This document shows, piece by piece, positions 1-9,555 of a stretch of DNA of 16,733 nucleotides. The stretch is taken from assembly GCA_964409165.1 (NCBI GenBank), contig CAYPCH010000087.1, forward strand, positions 1 through 16,733, written 5' to 3'. The DNA comes from CAYPCH01 sp964409165. GTDB lineage: Bacteria; Bacillota; Clostridia; Acetivibrionales; Acetivibrionaceae. The notes beneath the pieces are model-generated. The model saw nothing but the letters and a program-made list of their open reading frames with translations. It ran no database searches and was not told where the DNA came from. The position numbers were made by a program, and so were the translations under genes. The first letter of the stretch is position 1, and every line of letters begins with the position of its first letter.

Positions 1-3000
1 TTGTAGAAATATACCGTCTCATTGCCCTTTCCATCTTCTTTATAGGCAATATTGCCCGCAGCATCATAAACAAGGCTTTGTGTATGCCATGCTGTATCAT
101 GCTTATCCTTTGTTTCAAAAAGGTTTCCGTCCTTATTGTAGGTGAAAATTTTTATATGGTCTTCTCCGTCATATGACTCGGTCTGGGCACTGTTATAATT
201 ATAGTTGAGCTTTTCAATATCATTTCCTTCAAGATCCGACTTCCTTACAAGTCTTCCCAGTCCATCGTACTCATAACTGTATACCTTGTATGCCTTATCA
301 GAGGTATTGTTTGAGCTGTCTGTCCTGGTAACTGCCTGTATTTCATTTACTATATTGCCATCCTTGTTGTAAACATAATGGGTCTCATGGGTTGAGCTAA
401 ATCTTGTACTTGTTTCTCCTGTTGTGGGGTCAATGATTCCTGCTCCTTCAACTGTCATTCCCATAACTCTTCCGAGTTGGTCGTAATCATGCTTTGTAAG
501 TACATTGTTTGCATCGAACTCATATATTAAATTTCCTGAAAGGTCATACAGATACCTTATCTTTGTCTCTTTTGATTCTACAGTGCCGGATGCAGATGCT
601 TTGTATACTTTTTTGCTTGTTATCTGGTTCTGTCCGTTGTACTCATACACTGTATAATTTTCAAGGCTGTCCTTTTCGACTATTGTATTGCCCATTACGT
701 CATACCTGTATTCCACAGTGTTTGACTCAATGGATTTTTCTGCTGAATTATCACCGGGGTAAACTATTTTTCTTATCTTTCCAAAATCGTTGTACTCATA
801 GGTGGTTGTATTCCCGTTCCTGTCGATACTCTTTTTGATTCTGCCTGCATAATCGTACTGCTCGCTTTTTATTTTTCTCTCAATTTTATCAGCACCGGTT
901 ACATATGCATCAGTTGTCAGGTTTGTGTCATCATAGGCATAACGGGTTGTACTGTAGTATATTTGCGATATTTCCTGCTTTCCTGCTGCATCTTTGAGGT
1001 ATACACTTTTATTTATGCCGTTTGCAGTGGTCTCTGTGAGTACCCTCCCTGCACCGTCATAGGTATATTTCTTGCTGTTAATTCCTTCAAATTCAGGATT
1101 TTGAATGGTTTCAACCTGATTTGCAAGATTGTATCCGTATTTGATTCCATAGGCATTGTTTATCTTGTCGTCTGCCGTTCCGCCTCCTGCTTTGCTGAAT
1201 GCTTCGCCATCAACTTTCTTTATGAGGTTTCCATTTTCATCATACAGGTACGCTTCGGTTACAAAATCATCGGCCAAATTTTGAATAAATGTTTTTGTAA
1301 CAGGGTCATACTTTTTAGTAACACCGTTAAAACCTTTGCTTTTGAGGTTTCCATTCTTGTAATATGTGTACACGCTCGTATTCTTTATAGTGCTCTCATC
1401 TTCCATATAGCTTTGAGGTGTAACTTCTTTTACAAGTCTTCCGGCAGTATCATATATATAGCGTGTTGTAAGGTTATTTGTTTCATTGCTTAATGTTATA
1501 ATTCCGTCGTTGTTTGCATATTTTGTGAAGCTGACTCCTTTAACTACAGTCTTCTCTAAGAGTCCCCTGCCGTTGTATATATAGTCAGTGTCACTTAATG
1601 TGTTATTTCCGCCGGTTACTTTAACGTTTGCAACCATTCCATCCCAGTTATATGTTGTTGCAGTTTTAACTTCTTTTATAGTTCCATTGCCTTCAGGATC
1701 GGTTATTTCTTTCACATAAATTGTCTCAGTGCTTATTCTGCCAAGGCTGTCATAGGAATATTTAGCAGTCTCGTTGTTCGGATATCTCACCAATTGGGCA
1801 TTTCCTGCCTTGTCAAAATTCTCATATCCTGTAACTATAGCATAATCCCCACCGTTTACATATTCATATGTATATGATCCGTCAATGCCAATATCAGTAC
1901 CGGGGTTTGATATAAGCAGAGACTTTTTGCCGGGTTTTCCATACATGTTGTAGTCGGTATAAACTTCGATATTATATCTTCCCGAATCAAATGCAGTCTT
2001 TTTCTCTATAATGTTTCCGTCATCATCATAGACATATTCGGTTACTTCGCCTGTTGCACCACTTTGGGTTAAGTTTTCAACTTTCTTTAGCCTGTTGTCA
2101 TTATAATAGCTGTAGACCACGGTATTATAATGACTTTCCTGGCTTCCTTTAATCCTGTATGTTCCGTCGAATTCTTCCGCCTCGACAAGGTCGATATGGC
2201 TTACTTCTATTGCTGTCCTTCCGTTCCGGTCATATCCAACTCTTGAATAAGAGTATTTCACCACACCGTTTTCACGGGTTACAGGTACAAATTTTTCATT
2301 GTACATCTTTACGTCAGTGTTATCATCTGTAAAATAATATTTTCCATAGGTATAAAGCGTTTCACTGCCTCGCGCGTCTTTTACGCTCTTTACACTACCG
2401 TCACTGTAGTAGGTATAATCTACAGAGGTTTCCGGGTCACTTTCATTTTCCTTTGGATTTATTTGCTTTACTGTTCTTCCTGCAAAATCATATATATATG
2501 CAGTGTCCGCATGTTCAGCACTATTCAGGTATTTTCTTTGTATCTTCCTGATTCCGTATGTGCCGTCAGGAAGCATTTCTCCATAGTAGTAGAAATATTC
2601 TTCAAGTTCCACTGAATCTGATTTTGAATTTTCCTTGTAGGATATTTTTTTCAGCCTTCCCAATGAATCGTAATCATATATGTATATTGAACCACCGGGT
2701 TTTTCTTCACGCTCAAGGTTTCCTTCCGCATCATAGGTGTACTTTGTTTTGTAGGCTGTTGTTTTGCCATTGCTTACTACATTACTTGTAAGTAAAGATA
2801 CTCTCCCATTTGGGTCATACTCATATACATTGGCTGCTGTTCCTGTATAATCATTTCCTTTATCTTTGGTGCTTTCATAGAGCAGGGGTGTTACTTCTTT
2901 TTTCTTTCTTCCTGCATAATCATAATAAATTCTTCCAACCGACGGATTTTCTCCATTTTTATCCATATTTGCAATCTTTGTCATCTGACCTTTGTTATTA

Positions 3001-6000
3001 TATTCATATTCCGTCTTATAACCTGAAGGTGTTTCTTCAAGTTTAACTTTAAATATTTCGTTGTAATGGTACTTTGTGCTTTTGCTTTCACCGTCTGTTG
3101 ATGCTGAAACTGTTCCATTGTCATTGTAATCAAAGGATTCCCATGTTCCGTTGGGGTAGATTATTTTTTCTATGAGACCGCCCTTTATTTTACTGCTCGA
3201 TGCATTGGACTTATATTGATATGTCGTGACAGCGTCCTTGGCATTATTGCTTGAGTTTGCAAGGAAGGCATCACGGTTGTCCCTTGTATAAATCAGTCCC
3301 TTATCAGCAGGCTTTATAACCTTTTCGAGACGGCTTCTGTTCCTGTTTTCGCCGGTAACCTGATCATTTCTTTTAACAGTAAAATTATATGTTTCATAGT
3401 TATTGTAGTAATAATAGGTCTGTTGGTTTATCTCGTTTATTTCATACTCAAGATCACCGTTTTCGTAATAACTGTAGGTTTTTGTGGTGTTATCGGGATT
3501 TGTAATTGTTGTGATATTTCCCTTCTCATCTCTCTCCACCTTGATTGTGTTGCCTTCAACTTTTATAGCATTACCGGCTACACCAGTTGAACTTTCCAAT
3601 TGAACCGTATCGATTCTCTCAGGAAGGTTCTTGAATTTCATTACATTATATGCTTTATATTGTAAGTCAGTCTTATTGCTGAACAGGTCGGCATAAGTAA
3701 TATTTGTAATTTCATAGGTTTGCAATATATCGTTCGGGTCTTCAGGGTCTTCATACATGATATGGTATTTTGTAAGTGTCTCCCTCTCATCTTTTGCAAT
3801 CTCACTTATCTTTAAAGGTCTTCCGGGAATGCTCACATTATATGTTTCGGTGGATGTATTGCCCCTTTTGTCAATAGTCAGACGCGAAACATTATTTTTA
3901 TCGGTCGGAAGTTTTGCCTTCTCGTCAGAGGCAAAGTCCGTGTACATGTAATATGTGGGCTTTTCATTACTGTCAACCTGTTTATACAGTCTGCCCAATC
4001 CGTCATAGGAATTGGTCAGCAGGTTTATTTCGGTTCCGGCATCTGTTTTCTGTGCAATGGTCATCAGCTTGCTGTTTGATTCATTGTAATAATACTTTGT
4101 TACATTTCCGTCAGGGTCAGTCACTGTTTCAAGCATTCCCTGAGCATTATAACCGTATGTTGTTTTTATCGAAGGGCTAAACTCTGCTGTTTCAAGTTTT
4201 CCTGCTGCATTATATTTGAAGGTAATTGTTCTTCCAATGGAAAGGCTGTTATTCCCGTGGTCACAGTCATATATTTTCATTAGCTTCCCATTGGTGTAGT
4301 CTTCATTTTCATATTCATATTTCACCTTGTTTCCATACCTGTCATAAACATATGCAAGCCTTCCGCTTCTGTACTCATAAGTAATTTGCTCTTTTGTGAT
4401 TAGTGAAAATACACCTTCATTGTTTTTGACAAGTTCATCATATATTCCAGGCGGTGAAATGTATCCTCCGTTCCTATCAGGCTCAAATATAAGCTTTGTA
4501 CCCGAATCGTATGTAACTTCTATCCCGCTGACTTTTTCCAGATATTTTGACGACATCCATCCGGTCAACCCTTGTTTTGTCACAACATTATACCATGTGG
4601 TGTCACCCACCTTTATATACGGCTTGCCGATGTTCAAATTGACAAAGCTTCCGTTTCCAAGGCTTCGTATTATCCTCCACTCCATAGGGTTTATGTAACT
4701 CAAGGATTCAATATTGCCGGGTTCTTGCCTAATATTTAGAGAGGATGCCGTAACCCTGTAAGTATCTCCGCTTGAGGTATCTCTTATTGATGTTTCGAAA
4801 TTCAGTCTCCAGCCGTTTCCTATTGCGAGGTTTTCTATATCCTCTGCATCGTTTGAATTGTAGGTTCTGACCACATTAATGTCATTTGCAGGGCTTTCAA
4901 TCTTTAAATCCTCAGCCTGGGTAACGTAGTTTCCGGTAATCATATTGGTACCGTTTTCATTATACAGGTGTTTAGTTCCTTTAAGTCCGTCCAGCGAGTC
5001 AAGGAATTCCACACCGGGTATGTCCTGTGTAAAATACTCCTCAACATCGTTTAGTTCAATGTTCCCGTCGGTACCTCCAACTACAAAAAGTCTGTTATAT
5101 GCTACAACTGCGCCAAAGGCACTTCTTGCTGTCTTAAGGTTTTGCTTTCCGGTAATTGTTTTGCTTTCAGGGTCAAATTCCTCCACTGCGGGAAGTGTTT
5201 CTCTATTATATCCGCCAAAAGTATATATTTTTCCGCACATTGTCAATGCACCAAGATCTTTTGCCGGTGCTGCAAGGGTTGTTTCAAGCTTTGTCCAAGC
5301 ATTTGTTGCGGTGTCGTATTCTTCAATTAATGATAGGTTCCCGCTGCTGTCACTGCCTCCAAATACATAGATTTTTCCACCATAACCTGCCATGCCAAAA
5401 TTCGCTCTTGGTGTCATCCAATAATCTCCGGCACTGTTTTTTTGCAAGACTGTCCATTTGTTCTCGGCTATGTTGTAAACCTCAACAGTATCAAGGTATT
5501 GCGTTCCGTTATATCCTCCAATTACGTATATACTTCCGTCAATGTGTACAGCTTTTGCTCCTCTTCTTGCCGTCGGCATGTCAGCTGGTTTCGAAGCGGT
5601 ATTCCTTTTAATGAACTCTCCCACTGAAGGTGAATACACTTCAACTGTATTAAGGCAGTTGGAGCCATCAAAACCACCAAATAAATATACCTCCGTATCG
5701 GTAGTTGCAACCGCCATGTCAGATTTGGAATCCAGCATGTATTTTTTAGGATTGGGTGCAGTACCAGGTGCCAGCACATATTCCGTCCACTCATCCTTAA
5801 GGTAATCGTATTGGGATACTGTGTTGAGGTACATGTCCTGACCTGAACTATTGTATCTTCCGCCAAATGCATATATATTTGAATCAATCTCTGCAAGAGC
5901 CAGTTCCTGACGTGCAGGGTTCAGTACGGATTTTGTAATTGTTGTACCTGCCCTTGGGTTGGATGCAAAGTCTTCATCAAGTCTGGTCCATGGCATAGGG

Positions 6001-8574
6001 CCTTTGTAGTTTTCAGGCAGTATGAGGTTGTAACCGTATTCAAGAGGTTTTGTGAGTATTAGGGTGTTGAAATATGAATATAATGGTCTCTCAAAATAGA
6101 TGTTTTGACTACCATCACCACTTAATATTACCTTGTGCGTTCCTGTTGCCTTAAAGTTCTCATCATGTCCTGCATATCCATAACGCTCTTGCCNNNNNNN
6201 NNNNNNNNNNNNNNNNNNNNNNNNNNNNNNNNNNNNNNNNNNNNNNNNNNNNNNNNNNNNNNNNNNNNNNNNNNNNNNNNNNNNNNNNNNNNNCTTTTAC
6301 CAACACATAATCGTTTTCTTCGTTCATTCTCAGATATGAATAACTCCAGTCGCTCTTTCCCCTAATAATATAATCCCCTTCAATCTCAAATCTTCCTCCA
6401 TTTATATCCGCTTCTCCTCTTGTTTGGATCACATTACCTTTAACTGTCAACCTCTTGCCATTTAAATCAAGCAGCCTTTTTTCTCTTGTTTGACTACTAT
6501 TCCCAATATATAAATCGCCCTCTATTGTTTCGTCACTTGTTAACTTCCATTCCATTTTCCCCAATGCTATTGATTCAAATTTGTATCCATTCGTTATAAA
6601 TTCTCTTGCATATAATTCCGGTTCAAATACTATTCCTGTACCCTGTTCTTTTCTTATCTCCAATATGTTTAAATGCGAACAGTCGCTATCTGAAAAATCT
6701 CCCGGTATCTGAAAATAAACTGTTTGTCTACTATCACCACTTAATATAACCTTATGTGTTCCTGTTGCCTTAAAGTTCTCATCATGTCCTGCATATCCAT
6801 AACGCTCTTGCCTGAAGTCTCCTTTTATTTCTAATACTCCTGCCGTCAAATATCCATTATGGCTGTAATAAGAATGCTGTATAAAATCTCCTTTTACCAA
6901 CACATAATCGTTTTCTTCGTTCATTCTCAGATATGAATAACTCCAATCACTATTTCCTTTTATAAGGTAATTTGAAATCACCTCAAGGTTCCCATTATTT
7001 ATATACATTGTTCCTTTTGTTTGAATTACATCTTTTATAACTATCAGTTTATAACCATTCAAATTTATAATCCCATCTGTCTGACTTAAGCTTCCATATA
7101 CTCTGTTTTCATACAAAACTGTGTTCTCTGAAACCTTGACATCACCAGTGTTTACAATGACTCTGCCGCTTGCACCTTCTGCTACCGGGTTTCCTCCAGA
7201 GCCTAATGCTACTACCTCATATGTATAATCCATTTGACTGATACCGCTATCTTGATAGTTTAAGCTAGTGGTTTCTGTCAAAAAATCATCATTCCTGTAT
7301 ATTTCATATTTGCTTGCACCGCTTACCTTACTCCATTTTATTTCTACTGTTTCGGTATTTATTATCTCTGCACCAACATCAATAGGATTGCCGGGATAAC
7401 TAAACAGTCTTACCGTATCACTCCAAGCACCTGTTGAGCCATCGTCGTAAACAGCTCTCACACTATAAGTATGGCGAGTATTCGGCAAAATACCGTTGCC
7501 TTTATAATCTTTAGAGTGATTATAGAATGTATCAGTAACCCTTTGAATATCTACACCGTCAACCTCAATTTCATATTCTACAGCATTCTCAATCTGACCC
7601 CAAGTCACAAAAATTGTGTTATCTGCATTAGCATTTGCAGATAGCTTGTCGTTATTACCGAAAGTTGCTTTGGTTTTCATGGTCAAAGGCTGGCTAAAGC
7701 CTGATTCATTTCCCGCTTCATCGTATGCCGAAACTGTATAACTATAAACAGTTTCCGGACTCAAACCTGTATCATGATAGCTTGTCTGAACTGAAGTGTC
7801 CGTTTCAATAGCGTCACGGAAAACTTTATATCCTGCTACTGCCGTATTGTCGCTAGATGCAGTCCAAGAAAAAGTAACTGTAGTATCAGTTATATTATCC
7901 ACTATAAGGTTTGCAGGTATTGATGGAGCTTCAGTGTCTTCCGGCAAAGGCGTCACAACAGGCTCATTCGTAGGTGTAGATTCAGGTGTATGTGTATGTG
8001 TATGTGTAGGCGTAGGTGTATATGTGGGTACAGGCGTCTCCGTTGTTTGCGGATTCATGGTTTCAACAGGAAACACTTCTATCAAACCCAGCAACTTCTT
8101 TCTGAAAAATGCATAGTCTGTACTGCTTATGTACCCGTCCCCGTTAGCATCCGCACAGGCTAAGTTAACACTGCTCTCATCAAGAAGTCCGAGCAAATAT
8201 CTTTTCATAACTGCATAATCAGTGCTGTTAAACGTTCCGTCTCCATTGATATCCCCATAAATAATTCCATCCGCTGATTTATCAAATACATCAACTTCTA
8301 GTATTTCATCGGGTATACCACTTATATAAGCGTCAGTCGTAGATCTCTGCAATGCGGGGGTTACAACAGTCACCGCAGGTATTGCCTCAGTATTTGCATA
8401 CACAATACCCTGTACAGTTCTATTATCGTTTTCCTTACTATTGTGAGAATTCTGTAGCGTCTCTGCAGCGTATACATCCCTTAAATCAATCGGTAAAACT
8501 AATGTTGAAATGAATGTTTGCATTACAAAAACCATTGTTAGAACCAGAGCTGAAATTCTTTTCTTTTTAACCAT
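1..8574 (-). CDS. Giant secreted dockerin-FN3-Kelch-SH3b-RHS/YD-repeat protein (C-terminus beyond the window, interrupted by an assembly gap)
   Basis: Start: ATG at 8574 follows AGGGGAG with an 8-base spacer; an in-frame ATG at 8637 lacks such a site. Residues 1-37 form a signal peptide (KKKR, hydrophobic stretch, VYAA cleavage area). Next come a type I dockerin (about 107-166; 8256-8077), a Thr/Pro/His linker (171-214), three FN3-like modules (about 7932-7669, 7647-7393, 7386-7144) and two beta-rich repeat units (7134 to about 6050) containing the N gap. Six Kelch motifs with GG doublets (about 5905-5030) suggest a propeller. An RHS N-terminal region (about 4960-4330) is interrupted by an SH3b-like module (about 4758-4530), and YD repeats then run to base 1. 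The frame was followed by hand from 6193 to 1 without a stop. Before and after the gap the frames differ only because 100 Ns is not a multiple of three. About 2,850 residues lie in the window. RHS/YD repeats form shells that often enclose a C-terminal toxin; that end is not visible. Role inferred: cell-surface or cellulosome-attached RHS protein. Confidence 0.88.
6050..7134 (-). repeat. Two tandem ~185-residue beta-rich repeat units within the giant protein
   Basis: Unit 1 (about 7134-6586) and unit 2 (about 6585-6050, including the gap) share a pattern: LNGxxLxVxxxVIQ, an IN-G-EI-YxIxG strand series, SDWSYSYLRMNEENDYVLVK, then (R)QERYGYAGHDENFKATG and HKVILSGD. The short alternating hydrophobic strands suggest a beta-helix or beta-solenoid; this is inference. 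The core is nearly identical in DNA (55 of 55 bases for 6294-6348 against 6891-6945; 70 of 73 for 6121-6193 against 6740-6812), while the flanks have diverged considerably. I do not recognise a named domain family with certainty. Confidence 0.85.
6194..6293. other. Scaffold gap of 100 Ns inside the giant gene
   Basis: Exactly 100 Ns, the usual placeholder for a gap of unknown size. The bases on both sides (6121-6193 and 6294-6348) match 6740-6812 and 6891-6945 almost perfectly. The gap is therefore best explained by failure to assemble a repeat. The offsets are 619 on one side and 597 on the other, so a one-to-one copy would need 78 missing bases. That is a multiple of three and restores the reading frame. 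Extra whole repeat units inside the gap cannot be excluded. Confidence 0.95.
7985..8034. repeat. GT-rich short tandem repeat encoding the Thr/His/Pro linker
   Basis: A run of GTATGT-type 6-base units on the plus strand (GGTGTATGTGTATGTGTATG and degenerate continuations) encodes, on the minus strand, the alternating Pro-Thr and His-Thr stretch after the dockerin. Pro/Thr linkers are standard between cellulosomal modules. The His-Thr alternation looks like recent slippage of a Pro-Thr tract. Confidence 0.7.
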
Positions 8575-8924
8575 TACCAATACTCCCCTTTTAGTTTTAA
8601 TTTCTACTTCTATCTCTATATAAACACAAAAAAGCATTCGACTATAAATTACAAATCAAACGCTTCCTATTGTTGCAGTGGATAAAAAACATCACTAATA
8701 ATTTAAAAGTAATTCTTTGATTCGCATAGCTTACACAGAACATAATAAAGATGACTTAAATATTATTTTGCAGGTACATTTTACAAATTACTTAATATTC
8801 TATCAACAAACATTAAAAACATCAACTAATTTTTTGCAAATCTGTGTAAAAAATTGCTATATCTATAATCCTCGAGATATACCATTAACATTAAAAAACA
8901 AACAACCATAAAACTCCAAGCCTT
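8575..8924. other. AT-rich intergenic spacer, 350 bases
   Basis: No convincing gene: the one plus-strand open frame (8717-8911, 64 codons) has no ribosome binding site and a composition like the surrounding AT-rich DNA. On the minus strand the spacer holds one promoter-like pair (listed separately) and would give the giant gene a leader of roughly 215 bases. I see no clear intrinsic terminator for the upstream zinc-ribbon gene. Confidence 0.6.
8797..8825 (-). promoter_or_regulatory. Possible sigma-A-type promoter for the giant gene
   Basis: Read on the minus strand: TTGATG (8825-8820), a 17-base spacer, then TAGAAT (8802-8797), matching 4 of 6 and 5 of 6 consensus positions. The same hexamers at the same spacing occur upstream of the acyltransferase gene. 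In such AT-rich DNA chance matches are common. Confidence 0.35.
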
Positions 8925-9152
8925 CTATAGCTCGTAAAACCAGTGTATCATACCGCATTTGTCACAAATATAGTTTTCTGCAACCCTATCAGCCCATTTT
9001 ATATCAAAAAATGTTGAGCCTTGAGTATTTAACATAAATGACTTGTTAAGAAACCTGTCATTCCCGCAATGACTACAAATAAGCTTTCTTCCACATACAA
9101 TTTCTTCTTTTCCCTTACCGCTTTCACTAAAAAGTTTTTTTAAAAAGCCCAT
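8925..9152 (-). CDS. Small zinc-ribbon protein, 75 aa, function unknown
   Basis: The protein has two Cys pairs, CSHCGN near residue 27 and CDKCGM near residue 65, separated by about 35 residues. This is the layout of a four-Cys zinc ribbon. The C-terminus reads YICDKCGMIHWFYEL, like small bacterial zinc-ribbon nucleic-acid-binding proteins of unknown role. The N-terminus (MGFLKKLFSESGKGKEE) is amphipathic and basic. The start is supported by GGGGAG seven bases upstream of ATG. It is divergent from the 52-residue gene and recombinase, and points the same way as the giant gene, 350 bases away. Function is not known. Confidence 0.75.
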   Translation of the reverse strand: MGFLKKLFSESGKGKEEIVCGRKLICSHCGNDRFLNKSFMLNTQGSTFFDIKWADRVAENYICDKCGMIHWFYEL

Positions 9153-9321
9153 ATTCCCTCTCCCCTTACTTTTGCAAATTTTATAATCTTATAGTAAACC
9201 AAGAAATTATTTACACATATTATATGATAATAGTTTTTCCCTCCTTTTACCAGAGTTAAATTTCATGCAACAAGTACAACCAATAAAACATACCATTTAC
9301 TTAGGGAGGTGCTATATTTCT

Positions 9322-9480
9322 ATGGGAAATAAATCATCAAACAACTCAAATATCAGAATAATACACCATCTTGCCAATGGAGAAATCAGAAATACCATGA
9401 AAGGTTATAAAGTACCCATCAATGACAGAACTATAGAAGCCTACCGGATTTTAGCCGGATATAAAAATAATAAAACATAA
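9322..9480 (+). CDS. 52-aa hypothetical protein upstream of the recombinase
   Basis: The start at ATG 9322 is chosen because GGGAGGT lies 11 bases upstream; the frame extends to an ATG at 9265 that lacks a ribosome binding site. The product is a small basic protein (MGNKSSNNSNIRIIHHLANG at its start, RILAGYKNNKT at its end) with no membrane segment or cysteines. It lies 75 bases before the recombinase start in the same direction, so the two are probably cotranscribed. Small proteins of this sort often sit beside serine recombinases in clostridial elements and may act as accessory or directionality factors; this is inference. I do not recognise the family. Confidence 0.6.
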   Translation: MGNKSSNNSNIRIIHHLANGEIRNTMKGYKVPINDRTIEAYRILAGYKNNKT

Positions 9481-9555
9481 TTTACTATACAACTTTATAA
9501 CAAAGCAATTGTCCAAGCTTCAAGCTCTATAATGTATTGGTGTCAGGAGATAGTC

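Noticed and set aside
509..5805. Many plus-strand open frames of 60-176 codons across the left half
   Set aside because: They are antisense shadows of the YD-repeat and Kelch coding frame, which is continuous on the minus strand; their products are Cys/Leu/Phe-rich and lack ribosome binding sites.
5522..5896. Minus-strand open frame of 124 codons inside the Kelch region
   Set aside because: It is out of frame with the Kelch motifs, which read through this region in another frame.
6163..6193. Apparent end of the dockerin protein at a stop just past the N run (tail ARALWICRT)
   Set aside because: An artefact of the 100-N placeholder; in the correct frame the same bases encode QERYGYAGHD, matching the other repeat copy.
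8717..8911. Plus-strand 64-codon open frame in the spacer
   Set aside because: No ribosome binding site, no recognisable motif, and a composition typical of AT-rich non-coding DNA.
9481..9555. TATAAT at 9528-9533 as a recombinase promoter
   Set aside because: A perfect -10 hexamer, but no acceptable -35 at 16-18 bases; cotranscription with the 52-residue gene is simpler.
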